From Pseudomonas fluorescens (lineage in GTDB: Bacteria; Pseudomonadota; Gammaproteobacteria; Pseudomonadales; Pseudomonadaceae), in contig NZ_CP148752.1 of NCBI RefSeq assembly GCF_040448305.1, positions 3,596,001-3,660,000 of the forward strand: a stretch of DNA of 64,000 bases. The letters run 5' to 3'. The notes under the pieces were generated by a model. That model saw nothing but the letters and a program-made list of their open reading frames with translations. It ran no database searches and was not told where the DNA came from. Shown here in pieces: positions 26,800 through 35,686 of this stretch (position 1 is its first letter; each line of letters starts with the position of its first letter). Both the position numbers and the translations under genes were made by a program.

Positions 26800-28176
26800 T
26801 CAATGCCCCTGCGCCAGCCACCGCTGCGTATCCTCCAACGCCTTGCTGAAACAGTTGATGATAAGGTCGACTTCTTCCGCTGTAGTGACCAGGGGTGGGC
26901 AGAACGCAATGCTGTCGCCAATGTTGCGGACAATCATGCCGTGCTCTTGGCAGCGAGCATTGAAATAACTACCGACTCGGCGAAGCGGCTCGAACCGGGT
27001 TTTCTCCGATTTATCTGCGACCAGCTCAACGGCGGCAATGAAGCCGACACTTCGGATTTCCCCGATTAACGGGTGGTCAGCATATTGCGAAAGGCCAGCT
27101 CGCAGTCGCGCGCCCATTTCGGCCGCGTGTTCTACCAGGTGTCGCTCTTCAATCAACTTGATGTTCTCCAGCGCCACTGCCGCAGCCACTGGGTGCCCGC
27201 TCGCGGTGAAGCCGTGTCCAAAGGTCCCGATGGTCGAACTTTGCCCCGCGATCTCCTGATAAATCCGTTCGTTGATCAACACTGCTGCAAGCGGTTGATA
27301 TGACGAGGTCAACTGTTTAGACAGCACCATAATGTCTGGCTCGATGCCGAACGTAGTCGAGCCGAACATGTTGCCAGTGCGGCCAAATCCACAGACGACC
27401 TCGTCTGCTACCAACAAAATATCGTACTTGCGGCAAACCGCCTGGATCTTTTGCCAGTAGCCGCGCGGAGGAACAATAACCCCACCGGCCGCCATCAAAG
27501 GTTCGCCGATGAACGCAGCAACTGTATCGGGCCCTTCGCGTTGGATGAGGGTTTCGAGCCCTTTTGCAAGACGATCCGAAAATGCCTCCTCCGACTCGCC
27601 GGGTTCGCCGAAACGATAGTGATGCGGGCACATTGCATGCGCTATGTCCATCATAGGCAGGTCGAAAGCACGATGATTGTTCGGCAAGCCAGTTAGGCTC
27701 GCCGCAGCGATGGTCACGCCATGGTAGGCTCCGATGCGGGATATCACCTTTTTCTTCAGCGGCAGACCACGGGCGTTATTGTAGTAACGAACCATTTTCA
27801 CCACCGTGTCGTTGGCCTCAGAACCGGAGTTGGTAAAGAAAACCTTGCTCATCGGCACCGGCGCCAGCGAGATGAGCTTCTCCGCGAGATCCACGGCAGG
27901 CTGATGCGTTTTGTGAGTAAAGGTGTGGTAGAAAGGTAGCTTACGCATCTGCCTCATGGCCGCCTCGACCAGTCGCACCTCGCTGAAGCCAAGTGCCGCA
28001 CTCCACAGGCCCGACATGGCTTCGATATAGCGACGCCCCTCGGTGTCATAGACGAAAACCCCATCCCCGCGCTCAATTGCCAACGGACCGACACCTTCGT
28101 GCATCCGCGCATCGGTATAGCTATGAAGGTGATGGGCTATATCCCTCGCGTACAGTGTGTCAGTGGCATTGGACAT
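26800..28176 (-). CDS. Class III omega-aminotransferase
   Basis: PLP-dependent aminotransferase of the omega-amino-acid:pyruvate type, 458 residues from the ATG at 28176. That start has GGAG six bases upstream; an ATG at 28188 is rejected. Visible are GLWSAALGF (N-terminal substrate loop), the SGSEANDTVVKM cofactor phosphate loop, the Asp of LLVADEVVCGFGRTG and the Schiff-base Lys in VLSKQLTSSYQP. It would move the terminal amino group of an omega-amino acid or diamine to pyruvate. With the NylB-like hydrolase and peptide importer nearby, a 6-aminohexanoate-type or beta-alanine/GABA-type substrate is a reasonable guess. Confidence 0.88.
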   Translation of the reverse strand: MSNATDTLYARDIAHHLHSYTDARMHEGVGPLAIERGDGVFVYDTEGRRYIEAMSGLWSAALGFSEVRLVEAAMRQMRKLPFYHTFTHKTHQPAVDLAEKLISLAPVPMSKVFFTNSGSEANDTVVKMVRYYNNARGLPLKKKVISRIGAYHGVTIAAASLTGLPNNHRAFDLPMMDIAHAMCPHHYRFGEPGESEEAFSDRLAKGLETLIQREGPDTVAAFIGEPLMAAGGVIVPPRGYWQKIQAVCRKYDILLVADEVVCGFGRTGNMFGSTTFGIEPDIMVLSKQLTSSYQPLAAVLINERIYQEIAGQSSTIGTFGHGFTASGHPVAAAVALENIKLIEERHLVEHAAEMGARLRAGLSQYADHPLIGEIRSVGFIAAVELVADKSEKTRFEPLRRVGSYFNARCQEHGMIVRNIGDSIAFCPPLVTTAEEVDLIINCFSKALEDTQRWLAQGH

Positions 28177-28188
28177 GGGGGTCTCCAA

Positions 28189-28855
28189 GAAAGGAAGTGA
28201 CGACCCCGCTCACCTTAATAGCAACTTGGCGGGGTCTGGATTTAAGTTTTGGCTGGGAAATTAGTCCGGAACACAGTCGTTCCAGACTAGCTTGCGGCAC
28301 TTGGTTATAACGCGGTTATGGCATGAGAATCGCTGTGCTCTAACGTGGTTTTCCCCTTCGCTGTTTTTGATATTCAGCCCGTGCCCACTCATTTGAGAGC
28401 TGAGTTTGATACAGTTTCTCCTGCTCAGACAGGCACTTTATTACTTCCTCAGTGGTGCCTTCATGTCACCACTCCATAGCTAGTACGGAGGAATTCCTCC
28501 CCCATGAGCTTCGTACATTCCGAACGGATCGTTATCCAGAGCAAATCGCCATAAACGGCAAGTCTTTGCCACTAACAGCGAAACTAGCGGACAGCGCCCC
28601 CCCAAGCCGAGTCGAAGGTCATTCGCCAGTCATTCGCAACGGGTCCGTTCGTGATGGGCGCGTGCATAGCATGTTGGTGAATGAGCGCGGTTGCGACAAT
28701 AACTGGGAGATACTTTTGTGGATGGACGAAACTTTGACGAGCCAGCGTCAATGGCAGGAGGAACATGCGCGCATGTGTTGAGCGGAAGATCAGTTTGAGG
28801 CTATTAGACCTGGATCTACTCAAGTATCAAACAGAACTTTTAATTGACGGCTAAA
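28189..28855. other. Intergenic region with decayed protein-like fragments
   Basis: In about 670 bp there is no intact gene. On the minus strand, protein-like pieces in shifting frames (ANDWRMTFDSAWGG, ALSASFAVSGKDLPFM, MGEEFLRTSYGVVT, EEVIKCLSEQEKLYQTQLSN) follow one another between about 28820 and 28340. This suggests an old coding region broken by frameshifts. No family is recognised. A plus-strand open frame at 28452-28781 looks like a shadow. Confidence 0.3.
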
Positions 28856-29881
28856 TTATTCTTCAGCGCAATCGTGTTGACTTATCACACCAGCTGACTG
28901 GCCACCCGTCGTCTCCGCGATAGACTGCTGCATCCAAGCGCGGAAACGCGCCAATGTCACTTCATTCCAACGCTCACGCGGTCCAACTAAATAATAGCCT
29001 CCGAGCCGAACATCGGTTCCAAGCAACTCGACCAGCCGCCCGGTGCGCAGATCATCGGCGGCAATTAGGCGTGTCGCGAGTGCGATTCCCTGCCCCGTTA
29101 GGGCCGCGTCGACCGTAAGATTGGCTGACCAGAGCCGCGGCCCGTTCAACACTACTTCATGCCCATAGCCAGCCTGATGGAACCATTGTCGCCATTGATC
29201 GCGGCTTTCCTCATGTATCAACGGCTGACTCACAAGATCGTCAAGAGAGCGGATGGGTGCGTTCTTGCTGATCCAGTCCGGGCTAGCGACCGGGAAAATC
29301 CGCGGCCTTTCCAGCAAAATCCAGCGCACATTCCCCTTCGGCTCATCCAAATAACGGATATCGACATCGGCGTCGTAATGCGCGAAATCGGGCTCTAGAT
29401 CGGTAGCGCGCATGACGAAATCAATACCGGGCAGCGCAAGTTGGAGCTGGTTAAAACGCGGCGCCAGCCAGCGCGTCGCGAGACCAGGGACACACCAGAT
29501 TCGTAAAACCGAGCGGCTTACCGCCGGACGCAATTCCGCCGTCGACTTGGCGATCATGTCGAAAGCCATTCCCACAGTCTCGGCAAAAAGCCTGCCTTCC
29601 GTAGTCAGCCGAATGCCTCGTGGTCCAGCATCCACAAGTCGCGTGCCAAGCCAGGATTCAAGATTTCGCACATGGCGGGAAACGACCGTATGGCCGACAT
29701 TGAGATCATCCGCAGCCTTGCGCATCGAGCCGAGCCGGCTCACTGCCTCAAAGGCGCGGACCATCGAAAGCGGCGGTAGACGTCCGCGTTTGGCGCCACT
29801 TTCTAGCTCCTCTTCTGGCGATTTGGTTTTGCGCAAGCATGCCTCCTTGAAAGTGAGTGTTTCCACAAGTCTAAACGTCAT
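28856..29881 (-). CDS. LysR-family transcriptional regulator (GcvA-like)
   Basis: LysR-type regulator with an N-terminal winged HTH (SMRKAADDLNVGHTVVSRHV) and a C-terminal effector-binding domain. The RLPPLSMVRAFEAV lead-in is typical of the GcvA branch. The start is uncertain: ATG 29881 has AGGAGG 13 bases upstream. TTG 29836 has AGGAGG only five bases upstream and would give about 326 residues. It may act on the nearby aminotransferase gene, from which it is separated by 680 bp of decayed sequence. Confidence 0.85.
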   Translation of the reverse strand: MTFRLVETLTFKEACLRKTKSPEEELESGAKRGRLPPLSMVRAFEAVSRLGSMRKAADDLNVGHTVVSRHVRNLESWLGTRLVDAGPRGIRLTTEGRLFAETVGMAFDMIAKSTAELRPAVSRSVLRIWCVPGLATRWLAPRFNQLQLALPGIDFVMRATDLEPDFAHYDADVDIRYLDEPKGNVRWILLERPRIFPVASPDWISKNAPIRSLDDLVSQPLIHEESRDQWRQWFHQAGYGHEVVLNGPRLWSANLTVDAALTGQGIALATRLIAADDLRTGRLVELLGTDVRLGGYYLVGPRERWNEVTLARFRAWMQQSIAETTGGQSAGVISQHDCAEE

Positions 29882-29942
29882 AATGCCGAAAACCCCTCCT
29901 GTGCGAAATGAAATCCGGGGCTCGTTCCCGAAGAGACGCACA

Positions 29943-30885
29943 GAGGTAAGACGAAGCGCCTATCGCTGACGGATCCTCAAGCCCGCTGAACCGCAGCTTC
30001 AGGTCGCTCGGCGCTCTACGCCTATTCCACGAACTATCCGATCGATACCGAACACGGCGTCATCGTGGATGTGGAACCCACACCGGCTGATCGAACCATA
30101 AGTCGAGAGCACCAAGAAGATGATCGATCGGGTCGAAGCGCAGTTCGACATCAAGCCGGAACGCCTCATTGGCGACACCACTTACGGTACTGCGCCGATG
30201 CTGGCCTGGGTGGTGGAGGAAAAAGACATCGAGCCGAATGTGCCGGTGTGGGACAAAACTGAGCGCAAGAACGATAGCTTTTCGAGTTACGATTTTCACT
30301 GGAATGAAGAGGCCGAGGAATACCGCTGCCAAGCCGGCAACTTATTACGCCGCGAATGGCGAGCCTCCAAGAACGAGCGTTTGCACCTCACCAAAGCCAA
30401 CACCATCATCTTCCGATCCTGGCAGACCGACTGCGTAGCTTGTCCGATGAAAGCCAAGTGTTGTTTCGCAAGCTCGCCGCTTCCATGAAGCCACTCGTGA
30501 TGTGGATCGGCGCATCGCAGCGAGGGCGTAATACGTGCGCTCTCGCCACGAACGTAAGAGGTTCGAAATGATGTTCGTCCACCCTCTAGCGCATACTGAA
30601 ACTGGATCGCCTGAGACTACGTGGCATGAGTGGCGCGACCGATGAGTTCACGCTGGCGCTACGGTGCAGAGCCTACGACGGCCGGCCAAATTGACATCTC
30701 ACGGGCCACCAGTCATAGGATAGATGCGCCTGCACTAAGCCAAAAACCTCAAATTATCCCAATAACAAAGCAACAAAGGTCAACGAAGTGCCGAGAAACC
30801 ACTCAATGTGGTGAGTAGGTTCTCCGGTGGTGGTCGTGTTTGAGTTCAGGCGAGATGAAAATCCGACTTTTTTCAACATAATCAG
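29943..30885 (+). pseudogene. IS1182-family transposase, decayed
   Basis: Successive frames give PKRLSLTD, NYPIDTEHGVIVDVE, an open stretch at 30120-30488 (RLIGDTTYGTAPMLAWVVEE, ACPMKAKCC) and a C-terminal LKLDRLRLRGMSGATDEF. Together they cover the middle and end of an IS1182 DDE transposase with several frameshifts and no start. A C-rich tail ending near TTTTTTCAACATAATCAGCC (about 30861-30880) resembles the terminal part of such elements. The copy at 16365-16562 is in the opposite orientation. Confidence 0.75.
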
Positions 30886-31515
30886 CCGAACGCAGCCCTT
30901 TGCCATTGCTCCATTTGGAGGGCTGACGGCCGGATATTAAGTGGGTGAACGACGGAGGATGCCGTATCCAGACCTACAGGGGTTGAGTTTGCGTCCGTGC
31001 GATACTCACCGAGCTGTTACGAGCGATTGCCTTTGCGCAATTTACAATGGTTCGCTGCACCGAAACAGCACCGGACCAAAAACTGAAATTGGGTTTTTTA
31101 GCGTGCGGTGATTGATCCTTAGAATCCGCAGGCAATTGGGCGCTACATACTATTTGTCAAAAATTTGGCTCTACGAGTCATAGGTTCCCGTCATCGACAG
31201 GGCCTCCAAACAAACGGCAAACCGGCCTCGCCTGTAATTGACTGAACGTCAGCCAATCCTCATACGCCTTCACCGGACACAACCGTTTCAAGCCTGTTGC
31301 CGCTCACAGAGATCTGACCCAGTAAAGGCAGGGTCAAAATCGCATCAGTGCCAACACCAAGATGCTCAATGTGATCGAGGCGCTCAAGCCGGAGTTTACA
31401 ATGCGCGTAAGTCAACTGCCTGTTCAAATGATCGGCGCTTCCCCCTGCACTACGTCAAAACCTGTCGCAACCGCGTCTCGTGCAGCGAACTATCTCCATG
31501 TAGAGCTGTCTCCAT
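30886..31515. other. Junction region between chromosome debris and the ICE
   Basis: About 630 bp with no gene I can defend. A short protein-like stretch (KMLNVIEALKPEFTM, around 31340-31400) recalls insertion-sequence transposases but is broken. The ICE end probably lies here or shortly before 31616. I could not find a tRNA 3' end or a direct repeat to mark it. Confidence 0.4.
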
Positions 31516-31589
31516 AATTGGATCCAATTGAGGTTTGGAATCTGGCTCGCTCGGAGGTCTAGAAGGATTGCCCGCGCCAGCGATTCTAG
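31516..31589. promoter_or_regulatory. Palindromes upstream of the BisR-like gene
   Basis: AATTGGATCCAATT (31516-31529) is a perfect 14-bp palindrome. CTAGAA (31559-31564) and TTCTAG (31584-31589) form a spaced inverted repeat. Both precede the strong AGGAGG (31602-31607) of the gene at 31616 and are candidate operators, possibly for autoregulation. Confidence 0.4.
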
Positions 31590-31615
31590 GACGAATTTAG
31601 CAGGAGGCTTTTACA

Positions 31616-32353
31616 ATGGTCTCGATCAGAAGCTCCTATCACCCTATCGATGCCGCGATCCTCTGGTGCAACCTCGCCGACCATCAAGGCGAAATTCTGC
31701 AGGTAGATCTTTCTCACCCCGGTAGTCTGCTCAAGCATTTTCCGCAATGGCCCTTTCTCCATGCCTACGCCGAACGCATCTACGACGCCATCGTCTGTGG
31801 CGAGTTAGCCGCGACCTACCTTGGACGACCCATTACTTCTATCGATCAGGTTGAACGTGTCTATTGGTCCATCCGCCATTCTGATCTGCGGGTTTGGTTT
31901 GCACGCAACTGCCCGGAAGAAAAGCCAGCGTTCCTGTTTTCCCAGAATATCGACCATTCCGAATGCGTCAGCCTGACCGCACATCTGGCCCTGCAAGCGG
32001 AGCGAGACGCCGGCGCCCGCGAGATTGAAAAACTACGCCAAGAGCACTCGGCAATTGTCGATGAGGCGAAGGCTCACGCCCTCAACCATCACAAGCTATC
32101 AGCACAGCTTGGCACATTTGAGGTCCCCTCCGAGGCGTCCGCTTTCGTGCACTACACAATCATCGGCGCACTGCTGGAGGTCGCGCTGGGCAAGTCCAAA
32201 AGCGGCCGTCTGCAGTCGATTTATAAAAACCAGGCTGCGGTTGTCGAGGCCATTACTACACAATTCCCTGGTGTTCCTGGACTGAGTAAACGCACCCTTG
32301 ATCGGAAATTTGCGGAGGCTCGCCGTCATTTGGCCCAGGCCTTACAGGCCTAA
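31616..32353 (+). CDS. ICE regulator candidate (BisR-like position)
   Basis: A 245-residue protein with AGGAGG eight bases before the ATG. No Pfam domain is recognised by eye. The C-terminus (PGLSKRTLDRKFAEARRHLA) looks like an HTH-type recognition segment. It lies directly upstream of alpA, parA, parB and a DUF2857 gene. In ICEclc the gene at this place is BisR, a protein of about 250 residues with no clear domain that activates alpA expression, as I recall. Position and size fit; homology is not proven from the sequence alone. Confidence 0.6.
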   Translation: MVSIRSSYHPIDAAILWCNLADHQGEILQVDLSHPGSLLKHFPQWPFLHAYAERIYDAIVCGELAATYLGRPITSIDQVERVYWSIRHSDLRVWFARNCPEEKPAFLFSQNIDHSECVSLTAHLALQAERDAGAREIEKLRQEHSAIVDEAKAHALNHHKLSAQLGTFEVPSEASAFVHYTIIGALLEVALGKSKSGRLQSIYKNQAAVVEAITTQFPGVPGLSKRTLDRKFAEARRHLAQALQA

Positions 32354-32360
32354 GGCCGAA

Positions 32361-32391
32361 TTGCCAGGCAATGACCGCCATTGCCTGGCAA
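32361..32391. promoter_or_regulatory. Tandem palindromic operators upstream of alpA
   Basis: TTGCCAGGCAA (32361-32371) and TTGCCTGGCAA (32381-32391) are two 11-bp palindromes whose centres are exactly 20 bp apart, two helical turns. They are also each other's reverse complement. They lie just after the BisR-like stop and 76 bp before the alpA start. A hairpin is possible, but no T-run follows, so paired binding of a dimeric regulator is preferred. Confidence 0.6.
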
Positions 32392-32466
32392 TGATTTCTC
32401 TCCTTTGCCGACCTTCACTGATTGTCACATCCCACCACGCGCCACATGGCGCTACGGAGTGACATC

Positions 32467-32682
32467 ATGCAATCCACCAGCCCTGCCCCTCTGTTAGCCG
32501 AGCGCCACATCATGCGTCGTGATGAGGTCGAACAAAAAACCGGATTCAAACGCTCACACATCTACAACTTGATGAAAGCCGGACTGTTCCCGAAATGCCG
32601 GCGCATCGGCACGCGTGCCGTCGGTTGGGACTCACTGGAGATTGAGCAGTGGGTTCAGGATCGCTTGTCGACGGGAGCCTAG
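32467..32682 (+). CDS. alpA: AlpA-family MerR-like excisionase/regulator
   Basis: A 71-residue AlpA-type HTH protein starting at the ATG with GGAG upstream (32467); in-frame ATGs at 32422 and 32446 lack a good site. The core reads RRDEVEQKTGFKRSHIYNLMKAGLFPKCRRIG, with a C-terminal WVQDRLSTGA. In ICEclc-type elements AlpA activates the downstream parB/DUF2857 (bisD/bisC) genes. Here it opens an apparent operon with parA (4 bp later). Confidence 0.88.
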   Translation: MQSTSPAPLLAERHIMRRDEVEQKTGFKRSHIYNLMKAGLFPKCRRIGTRAVGWDSLEIEQWVQDRLSTGA

Positions 32683-32686
32683 TGTC

Positions 32687-33565
32687 ATGAAAGTTCTTTC
32701 GTTGATCTCGACCAAGGGCGGCGCCGGCAAGACCACCGTCGCCGCCAATCTTGGTGGATTGCTCGCTGACTCAGGCTTGCGAGTTTTGCTGCTGGACCTG
32801 GACAGCCAACCGACGCTGTCCAGCTACTACGCCTTGTGCGAACTCCGAGAGGCCGGCAGTTACGAACTTATTTCGCAACGGCTCACTGCTCCCGAGCAGG
32901 TGATCACCACCACCGTCATTCAACACCTTGAATTGATCGTGTCCAACGACCGCGCCGGGCATATAAACACCCTGCTGTCGCAAGCGGACGATGGCCGCCT
33001 ACGACTGCGCAACCTGCTGCCAGCCTTCCAGAATCGCTACGATGTGCTCATCGTCGATACCCAAGGCGCGCGCAGCGTCGTGGTGGAGATGGCCATCCTC
33101 GCCTCCGATTGCGCACTGTGCCCAGTCCCGCCGGAAATGCTCGCAGCGCGCGAGCTGCGCCGCGGCACGCTCGGGCTGTTTGAGGAATTGGAGCCGTACC
33201 GCTACCTGGGGGTCGCGTTGCCGTCGGTGAAGCTGTTGCTCAATCAGGTCAACGCCAATCGCCGCGATACCCGCTTGATTATGGAGAGCCTCCAAGATTC
33301 GTTTAAGGCCGATCCTCATGTCAGCCTCTGCGCCACAGTGATTCCCGATCGGGTGGCCTACCTCAATGCGGCCTCACTGGGGCTGCCCGTGCACCGCGTC
33401 GACTTCACTCCACCGGCTGGTAGCCATAGCCGTTGCGCCGCTGAGGTCATGCGTGCACTGGCGCTCGAGTTGTTTCCAGAATGGACCGACCTACTGAGCT
33501 CCCCAACAGCGTACGAAACTAGCCTAACGTCAACAGCTGACAGCCGACTTATCCGTCGCAGCTGA
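32687..33565 (+). CDS. parA: ParA/Soj-family partition ATPase
   Basis: A 292-residue ParA-type ATPase with deviant Walker A KGGAGKTTVAANLGG near the N-terminus, LLLDLDSQP and VDTQGA. The ATG at 32687 follows GGGAG. ICE ParA proteins help maintain the excised circular form or take part in ICE development. It lies between alpA and parB, as in ICEclc and PAPI/PFGI-1 elements. Confidence 0.92.
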   Translation: MKVLSLISTKGGAGKTTVAANLGGLLADSGLRVLLLDLDSQPTLSSYYALCELREAGSYELISQRLTAPEQVITTTVIQHLELIVSNDRAGHINTLLSQADDGRLRLRNLLPAFQNRYDVLIVDTQGARSVVVEMAILASDCALCPVPPEMLAARELRRGTLGLFEELEPYRYLGVALPSVKLLLNQVNANRRDTRLIMESLQDSFKADPHVSLCATVIPDRVAYLNAASLGLPVHRVDFTPPAGSHSRCAAEVMRALALELFPEWTDLLSSPTAYETSLTSTADSRLIRRS

Positions 33566-33579
33566 TCCGAGGATGTGTG

Positions 33580-35118
33580 ATGAAGCCACCGACCTCCGAA
33601 GAAATCACACGTCAACTGCAGCAAGCCCATTTCCCGCAGAAGCCGGACCGTGAGGTCTCGGCCGCTCCCGTCGGCGACACACCGATGGTCGTCACCCTCG
33701 AGCAACTGCGTCCCTACGAGCTCAATCCGCGTGTCATTCGCAATCCGCTGTATGACGAGCTCAAAGCCTCGATACGCGAACGCGGCCTGGACCAGCCGCC
33801 TTCCATAACGCGTCGCCCGAATGAACAGCATTTCATCATCCGCAACGGCGGCAACACCCGCTTGAGCATCCTCGGTGAGCTCTGGCAGGAAACCCGCGAG
33901 GAGCGTTTCTTTCGTATCCATTGCCTGTTCCGTCCCTGGCAATCCGAATCGCATGCCTTGCTCGGGCACTTGGCCGAGAGCGATTTGCATGGCCAGCTCA
34001 CGTTCATTGAGCGAGCATTGGCTGTGGCGAAGCTCGAGGAAATGTTTCAGAAGCCTGGTGCCCCCCTGAGCCAGCGTGAGCTCTCCACGCGTTTGAACCA
34101 AGGTGGATACCCTGTCTCGCAATCTCATATCAGCCGAATGTTCGATGCGCTCGAGCATCTGCTACCTGCAATTCCACAGGTCCTCTATGCAGGTCTCGGC
34201 AAGCCCGCCATCGAGCGGCTCATCACACTGCGGCGCCGAGCGGAGTCGATCTGGAATCAGTATTTTGGTGATGCCCAACAATTCGCTCTGCTGTGGCTAG
34301 AGGTGTTGTCGACATTCGAAGGTGAAAAATCCGAACTGGATTCGAGTGCGCTGCAGGACGAGCTGATCGCCAAAATGGCAGTGATCCTGAACCAGACACC
34401 CCGCCTGCTGGCCCTGGAAATGCACCAGGAACAGCGTGTGCCGCCTCACGCATCAAACAACGCTCACCCTCTGCCTCTAAGCGTGGAGGACGATCCTCCA
34501 CACCCGTCACCAGAAAACGTGCACGCCTCCGAAACATCAATCGAGTCGTCTAGTCCCGAGCAACGGCGAAGTGGCGGCGACCCTTCGTCGGCGCAAGAAC
34601 CCCGCCTTTCCCATATTCGACAGGCGCTGAGTGACGAGCTGCCGGCTGTGAAGCAGCCCGGCGGTATTCATGACGTTCAATCACCGGTGAGCTCAGCTAC
34701 ACCACACACCATCGTGCTGGATGGCATCCGTGGCTTGCGCGAGACCTGCGCTGCGCTGGCGACCGATTTAGCCAAATATGCCGACGCCAGTGCATTGGTC
34801 AGGCCGCAAGCTGACGGCCTGGGCTTCACCCTGTCACTGGAGTACCGCGAGCGGCTCAGCCCGCGATACACCGGCATTCAGCTTCTGCTCTCAGCCCTGC
34901 TGCGTTTGCAAGATGACGTGGCCTGGGAACAACGTCAGCAGTTGCCGGCCGCGTTGTTTGGTCAGCTGCTGATCGGGGCCTACGACCTGCCATTTGCCGA
35001 ACGCCCCTCTCTGACAGTTGGCCTCGAGCGGCTCCCCGATGCCCAGTTGGAGCAACTATTTGCGTTGATCCGCCACGCCCGGCGGCTGATCGATATGACG
35101 CTGTCGCCCACTCGTTAA
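33580..35118 (+). CDS. parB: ParB-domain protein (BisD-like)
   Basis: A 512-residue protein from the ATG at 33580 (AGGA upstream). The N-terminal half carries the ParB/Srx fold: TLEQLRPYELNPRV, the RNGGNTRLSIL nucleotide-binding motif and an HTH-like region (LSQREL...VSQSHISRMF). The C-terminal half is long and Pro/Glu-rich, followed by an ordered end. In ICEclc the equivalent ParB-domain protein, BisD, acts with BisC as transcriptional activator of transfer genes, as I recall. Here it precedes the DUF2857 gene by 16 bp, the same arrangement. Confidence 0.85.
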   Translation: MKPPTSEEITRQLQQAHFPQKPDREVSAAPVGDTPMVVTLEQLRPYELNPRVIRNPLYDELKASIRERGLDQPPSITRRPNEQHFIIRNGGNTRLSILGELWQETREERFFRIHCLFRPWQSESHALLGHLAESDLHGQLTFIERALAVAKLEEMFQKPGAPLSQRELSTRLNQGGYPVSQSHISRMFDALEHLLPAIPQVLYAGLGKPAIERLITLRRRAESIWNQYFGDAQQFALLWLEVLSTFEGEKSELDSSALQDELIAKMAVILNQTPRLLALEMHQEQRVPPHASNNAHPLPLSVEDDPPHPSPENVHASETSIESSSPEQRRSGGDPSSAQEPRLSHIRQALSDELPAVKQPGGIHDVQSPVSSATPHTIVLDGIRGLRETCAALATDLAKYADASALVRPQADGLGFTLSLEYRERLSPRYTGIQLLLSALLRLQDDVAWEQRQQLPAALFGQLLIGAYDLPFAERPSLTVGLERLPDAQLEQLFALIRHARRLIDMTLSPTR

Positions 35119-35134
35119 CGTGAGGAACTGCCTC

Positions 35135-35686
35135 ATGACCACGACTTTTAACCTATTGAACCACGCCATGTTGAACCAGGTGTTGTATGAGCTGCGCCAT
35201 GGACGCCTGCAGCGGTGCAAGGCCTTGGGGCTGGCAGATGAAGACATCGAGGTACTGCAGTCGCTACCACCAACCACCTTGTCCCATCTGGCGCACTCGT
35301 CCATAGCCTGGGTGGAGGTCAAAGTCGACACGACCGTGCTGCGACGCCTCATCGCCCAGGCCGAACGGGATGAACAAAACGAGCGGTTGATCAACCGGGC
35401 TCTCAAATTGGGCGCGAGTTCCAGCATCATGTACCGCTGCTTTGGCCTGGACCATTCGGAAACCGCGCTGCGTCGTCGCGTGCTTAAAATCCAGACCCAC
35501 CGCGGTCGGCCGGTTCAGCTCAGCGAAGCGCAAGAGCATGCCGTATGGAACCGCTGGAGCCAACTGCGGGGAGACGATCCGGACAACGATCCACTGGACG
35601 CGATGATGATGCTGGCGGAGGAACAACACATCAGCCTGACCCTGATCTGGCAGCAGATTGAACTGTACGGAGGTGCGCCATGCTGA
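35135..35686 (+). CDS. DUF2857 protein (BisC-like transcriptional co-activator)
   Basis: A 183-residue DUF2857-type protein. The start at 35135 has GAGGA at the right spacing; an ATG at 35120 does not. In ICEclc the DUF2857/FlhC-like protein BisC is also about 183 residues and works with the ParB-domain partner as master activator of transfer competence. The ICEclc parallels are from memory. The HTH-like stretch SSSIMYRCFGLDHSETALRR would suit DNA binding. It overlaps the next gene by 7 bp. Confidence 0.8.
   Translation: MTTTFNLLNHAMLNQVLYELRHGRLQRCKALGLADEDIEVLQSLPPTTLSHLAHSSIAWVEVKVDTTVLRRLIAQAERDEQNERLINRALKLGASSSIMYRCFGLDHSETALRRRVLKIQTHRGRPVQLSEAQEHAVWNRWSQLRGDDPDNDPLDAMMMLAEEQHISLTLIWQQIELYGGAPC

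Noticed and set aside
28452..28781. 109-codon plus-strand open frame
   Set aside because: No ribosome site or family, and the opposite strand shows more protein-like fragments.
31180..31220. tRNA 3' end as an ICE attachment site (GGTTCCCGTC...CCTCCA)
   Set aside because: Does not form a T-arm and matches no Pseudomonas tRNA end I know; no second copy can be seen because the other ICE end is outside the window.
33358..34158. 266-codon minus-strand frame opposite parA/parB
   Set aside because: Shadow of the ParA end and ParB start, both of which have clear motifs.
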